NCBI RefSeq assembly: GCF_964199965.1 | Contig: NZ_CAXMZT010000008.1 | Coordinates: 62,001 to 126,000, forward strand | DNA: 64,000 nucleotides | Origin: JAFIFT01 sp020051095 | Lineage (GTDB): Bacteria; Pseudomonadota; Gammaproteobacteria; Legionellales; Legionellaceae | Direction of reading: 5' to 3' | Shown: positions 52,978 through 62,707 of the stretch, in pieces | Layout: every line of letters begins with the position of its first letter | Numbering within the stretch: position 1 is the stretch's first letter | Notes under the pieces: model-generated | What the model was told of the DNA's origin: nothing | Databases searched by the model: none | What the model saw: only the letters and a program-made list of their open reading frames with translations | Made by a program: the position numbers and the translations under genes

Positions 52978-54497
52978 GAAAAGAACCCATTTCAACCACG
53001 GCTGAATGGGATTTTGAATTAATTCGACGCTATGATAAAGAAATAGCGCGATTAGCAAAAGACTTTGGTCTTGATACCTATCCCAATCAAATCGAAGTGA
53101 TCACCGCTGAACAAATGATGGATGCATACTCCTCTGTGGGTATGCCTATCGGTTATCACCATTGGTCTTTTGGTAAGCAATATGTCAGTGTCGAAAAAAC
53201 CTATAAGCGCGGCCAGATGGGTTTAGCCTATGAAATGGTGATTAACTCCAATCCCTGCATTGCCTATCTCATGGAAGAAAATACCATGCCCATGCAAGCA
53301 TTAGTCATTGCGCATGCTTGCTATGGACACAATTCTTTTTTTAAAAACAATTATTTATTTAAAATGTGGACATCGGCAGATGCCATCATTGATTACCTGG
53401 TCTTTGCAAAAAAATATATCTCTGAATGCGAAGAAAGACACGGCATTGAAGAAGTAGAAGACATTCTAGATGCCTGCCATGCTCTCATGCATTATGGCGT
53501 TGACCGATACAAGCATCCGCCTGAATTATCCATTCACGAAGAAGAAATTCGCCAGCAAAATCGGGAAATTTATCTCCAATCACAAGTCAATGAACTATGG
53601 CGAACGATTCCCAAGAAGAAAGACATGGATGAAAATGGTGATAAAAAACGGTTTCCATCAGAACCTCAGGAAAATATTTTATACTTCATCGAAAAAAACT
53701 CCCCGCTGTTGAAACCCTGGCAACGGGAAATAATTCGTATCGTCCGAAAAATTGCCCAGTATTTTTACCCCCAAGGCCAAACGAAAGTCATGAATGAGGG
53801 ATGGGCTTGTTTTTGGCATTATACATTGCTTAATGCACTCTATGATGAAGGCTTAGTCACAGATGAATTCATGCTTGAGATACTGCAAAGCCATACCAAT
53901 GTGATTATGCAACCGGAATACAATAGTCCTTACTTTGGCGGCATTAATCCCTATACGTTGGGATACAATATGATGCAAGACATCAAGCGAATTTGTGAAA
54001 ATCCAACACCTGAAGATAAAGAATGGTTTCCTTTTCTTGCAAATACTACCTGGCAACAAAGCTTAGACAACGCCATGCGAAATTATAAAGATGAATCATT
54101 TATAAGCCAATTTTTATCGCCAAAAATGATTCGCGATTTAAAGTTATTCCAAATTGTGGATGACGACCGTCAAGCGGATCTCATGGTTGAAGCCATCCAT
54201 GACGATGTGGGTTATCGACATATTCGCGAAAGCTTGTCCAAACAATATAACTTAAGTTATTTGGAGCCCGATATTCAAGTGTATTCTGTGGATGTGGAAG
54301 GTGACCGCGCTTTAACCTTACGCCATTTCCAACATAACAGAGTGCCATTAGCCGACGATGCGGGTGAAGTGCTAAAGCATTTATACACGCTTTGGAAATT
54401 CCCTATCAAACTTGAAACCATCAATGCGGAAGGCGACATTTTAAAGACTTGGCATTGCCCACCGCAGGAAAAGTCTTCTACTGATCTGGATGAGTAG
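52974..54497 (+). CDS. SpoVR family protein (YcgB-like)
   Basis: A 507-residue cytoplasmic protein matching SpoVR/YcgB throughout: FELIRRYDKEIARLAKDFGL at the start, IAHACYGHNSFFKNNYLF in the middle and NEGWACFWHYTLLNALYDEG near residue 270. Named from Bacillus spore-cortex work, it is widespread in non-sporing proteobacteria, where it accompanies PrkA and YeaH. Its molecular role is unknown. The ATG overlaps the yeaH stop (ATGA). Confidence 0.95.
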   Translation: MRKEPISTTAEWDFELIRRYDKEIARLAKDFGLDTYPNQIEVITAEQMMDAYSSVGMPIGYHHWSFGKQYVSVEKTYKRGQMGLAYEMVINSNPCIAYLMEENTMPMQALVIAHACYGHNSFFKNNYLFKMWTSADAIIDYLVFAKKYISECEERHGIEEVEDILDACHALMHYGVDRYKHPPELSIHEEEIRQQNREIYLQSQVNELWRTIPKKKDMDENGDKKRFPSEPQENILYFIEKNSPLLKPWQREIIRIVRKIAQYFYPQGQTKVMNEGWACFWHYTLLNALYDEGLVTDEFMLEILQSHTNVIMQPEYNSPYFGGINPYTLGYNMMQDIKRICENPTPEDKEWFPFLANTTWQQSLDNAMRNYKDESFISQFLSPKMIRDLKLFQIVDDDRQADLMVEAIHDDVGYRHIRESLSKQYNLSYLEPDIQVYSVDVEGDRALTLRHFQHNRVPLADDAGEVLKHLYTLWKFPIKLETINAEGDILKTWHCPPQEKSSTDLDE

Positions 54498-54613
54498 AGG
54501 GTGTTAGCAGTGGGAACAGGATAATAGTCGTGAACGTTTGCGTTCACGTAAAAATAATTCAGGCACAATGTTCTACACATCAAAATGATCACTTCGATTC
54601 AGCAGCCCCTTAT

Positions 54614-54650
54614 CCGGGCACGGGCACAGGCGCGCTTCACGGACACGTAT
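54614..54650. repeat. Single arm of GC-rich repeat
   Basis: CCGGGCACGGGCACAGGCGC, then GCTTCACGGACACGTAT, close to the right arm of the element at 37588-37630. It lies between spoVR and the glycosyltransferase gene. A separate small palindrome, GTGAACG/CGTTCAC, is at about 54528-54546. Confidence 0.65.
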
Positions 54651-54751
54651 TAGTTCTTTGTGTTTTGTCCTAAAAGAGATTTTTGAGCCTTGTAGAATAG
54701 TTTTCACGAATTTTGTATAATCTTTCGCTTTAAATTGGTTTGTTTAAGCCC

Positions 54752-55723
54752 ATGAAAATTCTTATTGTTCGCATTGGTCGCTTGGGCGATATGGTTATGA
54801 TTTTACCCGCTTTAGCAGAAATCAAAAAAACCTACCCCAATGCAGATATCTACGCTTTAACAAGCCCCGATGGTGTGCGTTTGCTTAAAGCACATGGGGT
54901 GAATCCCAACCATATCCATTGCTACAGCAATCATTTTTTAAAGCGTCCTCAACAAGTTCGCAACGTCCGTCATTTTCTCAACCAAAACCAATTTGATAAG
55001 GTCTTTTGCTTTGAGAAAAAGCCAAGGACCGTGGCTTGGTTACCTGAAACGGCCACCATGATGGATGATAGTCACGCCGACGAGCATTATGCCTTACGTT
55101 GCATCAAACTCATTAATCCCCAACCAGATACAATCCGTGCGGTGCCCTATCTCACCCCGAATGACGTTGACATAGCCAAGCAACTTGGACAATATGGAAT
55201 CACAAGTGATACCTTCGTTATTGGCCTGCATCCGACTTATAGCGGTTTTGATAAATGGGGAAGAACAAAAGAAAAAAGACACCGTCTCTGGCCACCGCAA
55301 TCCTTCGCATCGTTGATATCCGCTTTGACGGATATCGCCCAACAACGAAAGTTGGATATGCGCTTTATGATGGATTTATTACCCGAAGAAAGACAAATGG
55401 GCGAACGCATCCTCTCATTGGGGGCCTCCAATCTGGTTCTCCAGTGTGAACCGCCCAACTTCCAGCGGTTTTTGAATTACTTAAAGCGCGTGAATGTCTT
55501 TGTTGCACCCAACACGGGTGTGATGCATCTTGCTGCTGCGTTGAATACGCCAACCGTAGCCCTCTTTTCAGCTGCCGATCCCGGTGACTGTGGACCTTAT
55601 ATGCACCCAGATAGATTTCGTATCGTCCATTCAAAAGACTATGCCAACGAAAATATAACCATCGCCAGCATCCCCGTTCAACCTGTGGTTGATGCTGTTT
55701 TATCGCTTTTGCCAAAGCAATGA
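54752..55723 (+). CDS. Glycosyltransferase family 9 (heptosyltransferase-like)
   Basis: Predicted LPS-core sugar transferase of family GT9, whose members add ADP-activated heptose at the inner membrane face. The 323 residues start with the family motif KILIVRIGRLGDMVMILPAL, contain LHPTYSGFDKWG mid-way and the donor-binding FVAPNTGVMHLAAALNTPTV near residue 250, followed by ADPGDCGPY. TATAAT at 54716-54721 is a likely -10. The TTG at 54740 is a less likely start. The acceptor and the exact sugar are not known. Confidence 0.88.
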   Translation: MKILIVRIGRLGDMVMILPALAEIKKTYPNADIYALTSPDGVRLLKAHGVNPNHIHCYSNHFLKRPQQVRNVRHFLNQNQFDKVFCFEKKPRTVAWLPETATMMDDSHADEHYALRCIKLINPQPDTIRAVPYLTPNDVDIAKQLGQYGITSDTFVIGLHPTYSGFDKWGRTKEKRHRLWPPQSFASLISALTDIAQQRKLDMRFMMDLLPEERQMGERILSLGASNLVLQCEPPNFQRFLNYLKRVNVFVAPNTGVMHLAAALNTPTVALFSAADPGDCGPYMHPDRFRIVHSKDYANENITIASIPVQPVVDAVLSLLPKQ

Positions 55724-55773
55724 TGATACCCAAGCAAACATGTTCATTTGGACATCACCTTGCCCAATTTTCA

Positions 55774-55802
55774 TTGATCTTATGGACTGCATAGTGTACA
55801 AT
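55774..55802 (+). promoter_or_regulatory. Putative promoter of the SecA-like gene
   Basis: TTGATC (55774-55779), a 17-base spacer and TACAAT (55797-55802) make a good sigma-70 match about 32 bases before the ATG, with GAGGGAAA as ribosome site between. Confidence 0.5.
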
Positions 55803-55834
55803 TTCCCATCTATTTTTGTTGAGGGAAACCCGCT

Positions 55835-58800
55835 ATGTTTTACATCATTGATTTATCGCAAGGTATACCGCAAGATTTTGAAAAACACTTACTTGAATTA
55901 AAAGAAAAAAATTCCCCCACACTCCAATTAAAAGGTGCACTCCCTCATATTGAAACGATCCAATCATTGATAAACAAACATAGACTTTGCTACCCAGTTA
56001 CGCTAATTGGCCACACCCATTCTGCCAATCAATTAGCAATTGACGAATTAATATGGCAAAACCTCCTTGAATCAGCAATGCAACAAAGTGCTGATCCGTT
56101 AACAAAAAAGAAGCCTCAAAAAAGCCTTGCCAAACGCACTCGCCCACAACCTCAACCCAATCAATCCGTGACAGTGAATATAGATGTCGATGTTGCTTTT
56201 CAAACGGAAGTGGTTGAGGAATTAGATACCGAAGAAAATATCGAAGAAATCACGGAGTCACAGGATCTGCCCCATATCGATTTTGACCAGTTCTCGCAAA
56301 TCTTACGTGACCAAAGTCAAATAGCAACATCCTCGCCAGAAAGACGACAATTGTGGTATCGCATCATGGGCAAGATCGCGGTGTATCAGAAAGGCGATGA
56401 ACGCATTGATATCAGTGAAGATGACAGTATATTGCGCGATTTGTCCATTGATTATGATCAGGTGCAAAGCAAAGCCCATCCGATGGTGAAAGGCATGAGC
56501 GAAGATGCGGCTAAAGCGATTGCAATCAACCCAAATGCATTTATCGATGGCATCGATTACCACCATTTGCCAACGGGTTTTCGATTAGTTCGTAAACCCA
56601 ATGATGAAGACGCATTTACACTGGATTATCAAGAAACCGATAAACCAAACTATGATGGACTCGCTCTTTCTGTGTTCACTCAAAAAGAGCCTTTACCGCT
56701 TAGCAAAATGATTGCCAGTACTCTCTTAAGTAAGGCCCCCGTATCCACTAAAAAACTGCTGGATAGTGCCCACCGCGCCTTAATGGAAAAGAATTATGAC
56801 AGCAACGACCTACAAGCATTTCGACAAAATTTGCCATTACTTATCACCTTACATGCGGATTCTTTATCATCGCTTATCCGATTATGCCATGATCAAAGCA
56901 AAGGTCATTTAGATGCGAATAAGCTTCACTATTATGTGCATAATCGAGAAAAATTACTGAGAATGTTGGAGAATGCGGCGGAAAAGGCGGATGTTGGCAA
57001 TGATTATATCCACGTTAAAACCTTTTGCCACGATAAAGTGTTCCAAGGGGAAGCCTTCTTTGCCCATCCTGGGCTAAACAATTTAAGCGAATCGCAAAAA
57101 GTTTTTTTAAGTGAGCTTAATAATTATTACCATTTCAACTGGAAACAACTCGATAGTCTTTGGCATTTACACGCCACCCAAGGGGATTCAGCCCTCCACA
57201 AAGTCCTCAATACCTTACGTGAACTGCAACCCGAAAATGGTAAAACTTACCAATTTTTTCAACATGTCAATGACCTGTCTCAACTACTTGATAAGCAACC
57301 TTGGCAAGCGGCGTTTAAACAGCTAACGGGGATGGATGAGCAACAAAAAGCTTGGTGGGAAACGCTAATTAGCAAGCATATGGCAAATACCAATGAAGAC
57401 GATATGCTCACCTTACTTAAGCAATTTACCCAATTTAGCCGTCAAATTCATAGCTTAGAGTTAAAATTTTATACGCCAGTTAGCTTTGAGCATGTGCGCT
57501 CTATGCCAGTTGCATTAAGCAGAATGCTAACTATTCTCAATAATTGCCAGCATGAAAATTTAGCCCAACAATGGGCATGCCTGACGGACTTGCCTTTACA
57601 AGCCAGTGGTGCCATCCGTGCCATTGAAGAAAGCAGCGTTAAAGAACCCTGTTCGTTTGTTACCCCCAAAATGGGTTTAACAGCGGTTCATTATGAGTTC
57701 AGTGAGGACAACGATAAAGGCTATCAAACGGTTAATAGTGCTAAAGATATTCTTGAATACTTAAAAAGAACCAGCCAGTCATCGCAAAAAGCAGAGGAAG
57801 AAAACGTAAGTCAACCAAACAGTCCCCAAACTCTCACCAGCCATAGCCCCACATTAGAAGACGTCGATCCGACTACGGAGGAAGAGAAAGACAAAAAAAA
57901 TGACAAAGATAACTTAGGGGACCTTATCTCCCTTCCCGATGAAGAGAAAATGAAACAAGCGACTTTGCGAGGATTATATCGATACCTAGCATGGACACCT
58001 CACAAGGCGCCTTTAAGCTTTTACCAACAAGCGGTTGACAACATTGATACGGTTGTAGAAGGCATGGAATGGCAAAACCTCACTGCTTCTTTTGCCTATA
58101 TCCAGATGGCGGGTGCCACCACGGGATTGCTAAATAGTGCGAAAGCAAAACATGACCCTAAACAGTCTCATGACGATTTAATCAAATTAATCACTTATTT
58201 CAAATACATGAATAAACTACCCGGCTGGTTAAATTCATTGGGTGCGAAAAAATGGATACGCATCATGATGCTGGGTGTATTTGCATTAATGAAGGTCAGC
58301 CCAGACCCCAAAGAAGCTTATAGTTTGGTGGGTCTATTTGACCAGATTTTTGAAGGGCTAACCGTTGATTGGCAATGGCTGACTAATTTTTCTGGGAAAA
58401 TCAACAGCATTGTTCAGCCTCTCAACAATATGCAACCCTTGTTACTCGAAAGCGATAGTGACCGGCTGAAATCCTTTTTAAACAGCATGCGTTTTCTCGA
58501 TTACTCAAATTTAGATCAAATCACTTATCACTTAAGCGAAATTCGCGCCTTAGGCGAAATGTTGCAAGGTACGCCGATTACTAGCAAAGAAGATTTGGCC
58601 AAAGAAAGCTGGGAGATTTCGAAAAAAATTACAGAACTTCTCAAGGATGAACTCATCGCGGCTTCCTATCTCAAATTAATTGGTCTTAAAAGTCAATTTG
58701 GCATTAATTATGAAAATATGCATCAACTGAAAGGATTGGATTTAAATAATCCGACGACTGTGTATGCATTGGATTTATTATCAAAAATGACACACAACCA

Positions 58801-61800
58801 AGATTTGACGATTGAAAAATTAGTCAGCTTTATTCGTGCATTGCCAGGACCGATAGAATCCGATTCATCGCAACCAATTGCCCTGGATTATGAATCGGTT
58901 GTTAATGCGACCGCATCCCTGCATACCATTAATTACAAAATGGTTCATCAACAAATTAAGCACACGTTTGGTCAATATTATGATGAATCATTCTTCAACA
59001 GCTTAACCGACGTCGCATTAGATAAAGCCATTATTGAGCAAATTAAAAATGCCTTACCACCCAGTATCGCTCGAGATACTTGTTTGCATTTCTTCAAACG
59101 TTTCCCCAAAACCGAGCATGCTGAATTGGTCTCTGATTTATTGATTCTTGCCAATCAGATGAAAGAAGACAAAGAAGAATTTGTCCTATCGTTGACCGAT
59201 GACCGGGTGTTTGAATTGACAACGGCCATGCAATTGAAGGAAGTATTGCAACTTCTTAACCAAAATGGCGACAGCAAATCCTGGTTATTTATCTTACGTG
59301 CGCTGAAACGAAGTCAAAACGATAAAGAAGGTTTTGGTGATTATGCTAAAAATGCGCTGTCATTTTGGCTTGAACACTTAACGCCGCGATTAAATCAAAT
59401 CAAGGGTAAAGTAAGCCTTCTCCCTGCTAATTTATACGAAATTATCTATAGCGGATTTGAGGCAGGGTATTGGCAAAAAAACGATAACTTGCTGAATAAA
59501 ATGGCAGAAACATGGACAAAATTTTGCCTTGATCTCGCCGAAAAGCCCATTGCATGTGAGCCATTGTTAGCATTAATGCAAAAAATGATCACCGATGGTC
59601 GCTATAGCCATTCACGCTTAAAGCAGTTGCGCACCCTGGTAACGGCCATCAATGATAAAACAGCGTTATCGTTAGCGACCTATTTCCAGGATAATCGCAT
59701 CGGTTTATTAGAGCGCTTTTTAGATCACTTATTCAACCACTCCCCCGATGGAGAGCAATTAACACTGATCGTCACGATTCTGGAAAAACATGCCAATGCG
59801 GATTTAACCATTGATAATGACGCTCTCGCACTTTTATTTGAATTTGACAACCATGATTGGCTAGCGCCGCTTTATCAGTCGCCTCCTTATCCCTCGGTTT
59901 CCCAGGTAGCCAAATGGAAAGCAACGGATAATGTTAAAGAATCCTATCGCCAGTTTTGCCTATCCCCTTGTGAACGTAATGACTTAGGCAATGGTTTTTA
60001 TCATGAACAAGCCCGCATGAAAGCATTGGAACATATTGCGTTTACACCCGAATTAGGGATTAGGCCTTTAACCTTACGCGTTCTGCAAGACGAAGCAATC
60101 TGGGCAAAAGCTCAGACGATTGAAACCTTAAAGGATGCATTAGCGAAAGTTGCGACCTCCCAGTCTATCGATTATGAAAGATTAACCACTATCAGTGCTG
60201 AGTTGTTGCACCGAAGTATGGGAAGGGAAGGCAATGCCTATGAGCTAAATGAGACTCAATATCTGGCCGTGTATAAAGCCCTTCGAGATGGCTCTTTAGG
60301 CCCATTGACAGGTAAATTTGATTCCGGTGAAGGGAAAACGCGGGTGTTTATGGTGATTGCAGGTGCTCTGTTAGCCCAAGGAAAAACGGTTGACTTCATT
60401 ACCCGAAATATGACGCTGGCTAAACGCGAGTACATGAATTACCAATCCTATTTCGACTTGCTAGGCGCCAAAACAGCGGTTATTCAATCACAAAGCACGT
60501 CTGATGAATTTAAAAATAGCCAAATCCATTTCTCCGATGTCAGCCAGTTTAGCTTGTATATGAATCAACAATTAAGCCAAAACAATGACCCACGGCCTGT
60601 AGAATCCTTACGAGCACTCTTGTTGGATGAGGCCGATCAGACATATTTTGATGCGTATCAAACGCGATACAATTACGCCACGACCACGGTGAATTACAGT
60701 GCCAGCATGAATTGGGTATACGATACCCTCATCGAATTTTTCCAAAATGAAACGCATCAAACCCTCTATTATGCCGATGTCGATGGTTGCAATGAAGCCT
60801 TTCGCGATTTTGTTGCCAACCATCTGGGCGAAGAGCAAATGCAGCAGCTGCAAGCGGTTAGCGATGACCAGCTAGAAACCTGGCATGATGCGGCCATGAC
60901 TGCTCTTCAACTGTCTTATGAACATGATTTCAACGTATCGTTGGATGAAGTCATCACCGTACCTGGTAAAGGACGGCAGCTCTATAGCCGCGCTGTGGTG
61001 GTCAAAGATAATCGTGAGCAACGGGAATCTTCTTTTGCCAATGGCGTTCAGCAATGCTTGCATGCCCGCTTAAACTGGACAAAAAAGCACCCGGATATGA
61101 GCGCGTTGAGCAAGGCCATTTCCAAAGCGCAACATCCGTTTGTGGTTCGCCCAGAAAGCGAAATCATTTACTTTAATACCAGCAAAGGGTTTCTCGACGA
61201 TTATGCCAATTCGACCCTCATTGCCTTTACAGGGACCACCGGGAGCGAGCTTGAACAAACCGAAGTACAGTCTTTGTTTAATATGACGTTTATTGATTTC
61301 CCAAGGCATAATAAGCTTAAAAGAGAAGACTTGCCATTGCGTTTATGCAGTCATGAAAAAGCACAACTTGACGCATTGGTTGAAAATATTCGTTCCTTGC
61401 AAGCCGCTAACCAACCGGTACTCATTATTTGTGAAGATGATAAAGAAAGTGCGCTTTTAACAGAGAAGCTAAAAGCCTATTTTGATAAAGGCAGTCTGAC
61501 GCGAATCCATTCTGGCTGTTCTTCTGATGTTGAACAGCGTCATGCCGACCAAGTGGCTGGACAATCGAATCATATCACCATCACCACCGATATGTATGCC
61601 CGAGGGGTTGATATCAAACTTCATGGACAAGCAAAAACCAATGGGTTAGGGGTACTCCTCACTTATATGCCTGGCTCAGAGCGTGAATATATTCAATCGA
61701 TTAATCGAGCTGGTCGATATGGGTGTCATGGTACGTCACGCATGATTCTCAACAAAGAGCGTTTGATAAAACAGCTAGGGGTTAGCAGTTTACCGTCCAG

Positions 61801-62506
61801 CTTCTTTATTCATTCCGGTGTGCCAGAAAGACAAGCAATGACTAACCTCAATATTCCAAAGCAGAAGAAGCGTATCGTCTCGTTAGCAATTACGGATTTC
61901 CAGCGCCAATTGGAAAAAGTCTTTTTTGCCCATCATTTTGATAAGGAAGAAAAAGCAAGAAGCTTACAATTAAAATCGTGGACACGGTTTGATAAAACCA
62001 TACGCCAAATGTGGGATAGAAATAACAACGAGTTAGAAAAAGCGCTTTCTCAAACGCCCATCCCTGAAGAAAGAATTGCCCAGATTGTCAATCAGTATGG
62101 TGAGGACGTCAAAGCCTTATGGCAAAAAACGTTCCCTGACATGGATATTGCCCAAAGCTCTCCAAAAGTTGCTGCTGTGTTTAACACAATCAATGCCATG
62201 AAGCCTAACTATACCGCTAAAAAGCCCGCATTTAGCAAATACGATCGCTCCCATGATGGGTTTGCGGTGTTATATGATCATTGGTTTGCAGAAACACGCG
62301 CTTGGTGGCGCGGTGAGCGCTGCATGTTTGCCAACACTCGCGCATGGCTGAGAGGGGAAGGCACCATCTTTGCCAATCTGAAAGCCTGGTGGCGTGGTGA
62401 AATAACACTTTGGGAATACCTCTTCCCAGTAGGCCTTGAAAAACAAGTTGAGAAAAAAGCCGATTTAATCGAGCTACCTTCAACCTCAAGCCCGGCAGTA
62501 AATTAG
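55835..62506 (+). CDS. Giant SecA-related ATPase, function unknown
   Basis: A 2223-residue protein without signal peptide. Residues 1 to about 1480 are helical and match nothing I know, with flexible linkers near 85-145 and 649-695. From about 1490 a SecA/DEAD-type motor follows: motif I KFDSGEGKT, motif Ia FITRNMTLAKREYMNY (SecA: VTVNDYLAKRD), motif II LLLDEADQTYFD near 1596, then FTGTTGSELE near 1795 (SecA: MTGTADTE), TTDMYARGVDI (SecA: TNMAGRGTDI) and INRAGRYGCHGTSRMIL (SecA: RGRSGRQGDAGSSRFYL). The SecA zinc tail is absent. Three TRAW-RGE repeats lie near the end. A translocated effector or a specialised motor are the main possibilities. Confidence 0.7.
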   Translation: MFYIIDLSQGIPQDFEKHLLELKEKNSPTLQLKGALPHIETIQSLINKHRLCYPVTLIGHTHSANQLAIDELIWQNLLESAMQQSADPLTKKKPQKSLAKRTRPQPQPNQSVTVNIDVDVAFQTEVVEELDTEENIEEITESQDLPHIDFDQFSQILRDQSQIATSSPERRQLWYRIMGKIAVYQKGDERIDISEDDSILRDLSIDYDQVQSKAHPMVKGMSEDAAKAIAINPNAFIDGIDYHHLPTGFRLVRKPNDEDAFTLDYQETDKPNYDGLALSVFTQKEPLPLSKMIASTLLSKAPVSTKKLLDSAHRALMEKNYDSNDLQAFRQNLPLLITLHADSLSSLIRLCHDQSKGHLDANKLHYYVHNREKLLRMLENAAEKADVGNDYIHVKTFCHDKVFQGEAFFAHPGLNNLSESQKVFLSELNNYYHFNWKQLDSLWHLHATQGDSALHKVLNTLRELQPENGKTYQFFQHVNDLSQLLDKQPWQAAFKQLTGMDEQQKAWWETLISKHMANTNEDDMLTLLKQFTQFSRQIHSLELKFYTPVSFEHVRSMPVALSRMLTILNNCQHENLAQQWACLTDLPLQASGAIRAIEESSVKEPCSFVTPKMGLTAVHYEFSEDNDKGYQTVNSAKDILEYLKRTSQSSQKAEEENVSQPNSPQTLTSHSPTLEDVDPTTEEEKDKKNDKDNLGDLISLPDEEKMKQATLRGLYRYLAWTPHKAPLSFYQQAVDNIDTVVEGMEWQNLTASFAYIQMAGATTGLLNSAKAKHDPKQSHDDLIKLITYFKYMNKLPGWLNSLGAKKWIRIMMLGVFALMKVSPDPKEAYSLVGLFDQIFEGLTVDWQWLTNFSGKINSIVQPLNNMQPLLLESDSDRLKSFLNSMRFLDYSNLDQITYHLSEIRALGEMLQGTPITSKEDLAKESWEISKKITELLKDELIAASYLKLIGLKSQFGINYENMHQLKGLDLNNPTTVYALDLLSKMTHNQDLTIEKLVSFIRALPGPIESDSSQPIALDYESVVNATASLHTINYKMVHQQIKHTFGQYYDESFFNSLTDVALDKAIIEQIKNALPPSIARDTCLHFFKRFPKTEHAELVSDLLILANQMKEDKEEFVLSLTDDRVFELTTAMQLKEVLQLLNQNGDSKSWLFILRALKRSQNDKEGFGDYAKNALSFWLEHLTPRLNQIKGKVSLLPANLYEIIYSGFEAGYWQKNDNLLNKMAETWTKFCLDLAEKPIACEPLLALMQKMITDGRYSHSRLKQLRTLVTAINDKTALSLATYFQDNRIGLLERFLDHLFNHSPDGEQLTLIVTILEKHANADLTIDNDALALLFEFDNHDWLAPLYQSPPYPSVSQVAKWKATDNVKESYRQFCLSPCERNDLGNGFYHEQARMKALEHIAFTPELGIRPLTLRVLQDEAIWAKAQTIETLKDALAKVATSQSIDYERLTTISAELLHRSMGREGNAYELNETQYLAVYKALRDGSLGPLTGKFDSGEGKTRVFMVIAGALLAQGKTVDFITRNMTLAKREYMNYQSYFDLLGAKTAVIQSQSTSDEFKNSQIHFSDVSQFSLYMNQQLSQNNDPRPVESLRALLLDEADQTYFDAYQTRYNYATTTVNYSASMNWVYDTLIEFFQNETHQTLYYADVDGCNEAFRDFVANHLGEEQMQQLQAVSDDQLETWHDAAMTALQLSYEHDFNVSLDEVITVPGKGRQLYSRAVVVKDNREQRESSFANGVQQCLHARLNWTKKHPDMSALSKAISKAQHPFVVRPESEIIYFNTSKGFLDDYANSTLIAFTGTTGSELEQTEVQSLFNMTFIDFPRHNKLKREDLPLRLCSHEKAQLDALVENIRSLQAANQPVLIICEDDKESALLTEKLKAYFDKGSLTRIHSGCSSDVEQRHADQVAGQSNHITITTDMYARGVDIKLHGQAKTNGLGVLLTYMPGSEREYIQSINRAGRYGCHGTSRMILNKERLIKQLGVSSLPSSFFIHSGVPERQAMTNLNIPKQKKRIVSLAITDFQRQLEKVFFAHHFDKEEKARSLQLKSWTRFDKTIRQMWDRNNNELEKALSQTPIPEERIAQIVNQYGEDVKALWQKTFPDMDIAQSSPKVAAVFNTINAMKPNYTAKKPAFSKYDRSHDGFAVLYDHWFAETRAWWRGERCMFANTRAWLRGEGTIFANLKAWWRGEITLWEYLFPVGLEKQVEKKADLIELPSTSSPAVN

Positions 62507-62513
62507 TAGGTAG

Positions 62514-62550
62514 GGCTGTCTCTTGACTACCTCTTCCCCAAGAGACAGCC
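62514..62550 (+). terminator. Hairpin after the SecA-like gene
   Basis: GGCTGTCTCTTG (62514-62525) pairs perfectly over 12 bp with CAAGAGACAGCC (62539-62550), 8 bases after the stop codon. The 13-base loop is long for a terminator; a second hairpin follows. Confidence 0.6.
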
Positions 62551-62577
62551 AAAAAGTACCAGGAAAAATCATGAAGG

Positions 62578-62605
62578 GTCGCATCCAAACGATGCGACTC
62601 TATTT
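62578..62605 (+). terminator. Rho-independent terminator
   Basis: GTCGCATC (62578-62585) and GATGCGAC (62591-62598) form an 8-bp stem with a 5-base loop, followed by the T-rich TCTATTTT. Second in line after the SecA-like gene. Confidence 0.75.
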
Positions 62606-62660
62606 TGACTTCGGGCTTGCATTATAGTATTTTCAATAAGTTAGGGATGTCGAATTCATC

Positions 62661-62700
62661 ATTTATACCCGTGATCATTCAAAAATGCTATTTTTTAGGG
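62661..62700 (-). repeat. TATACCC-type dispersed element
   Basis: ATTTATACCCGTGATCATTC followed by AAAAATGCTATTTTTTAGGG. Its final AGGG is also the ribosome site of the MlaE gene, so the element forms the leader of that operon. Confidence 0.65.
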
Positions 62701-62707
62701 ATAAAAA

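Noticed and set aside
55835..62506. Giant protein as housekeeping SecA or as an assembly artefact fusing two genes
   Set aside because: A single uninterrupted frame of 2223 codons, motor motifs that differ from SecA, and absence of the SecA N-terminus and zinc tail argue against both.
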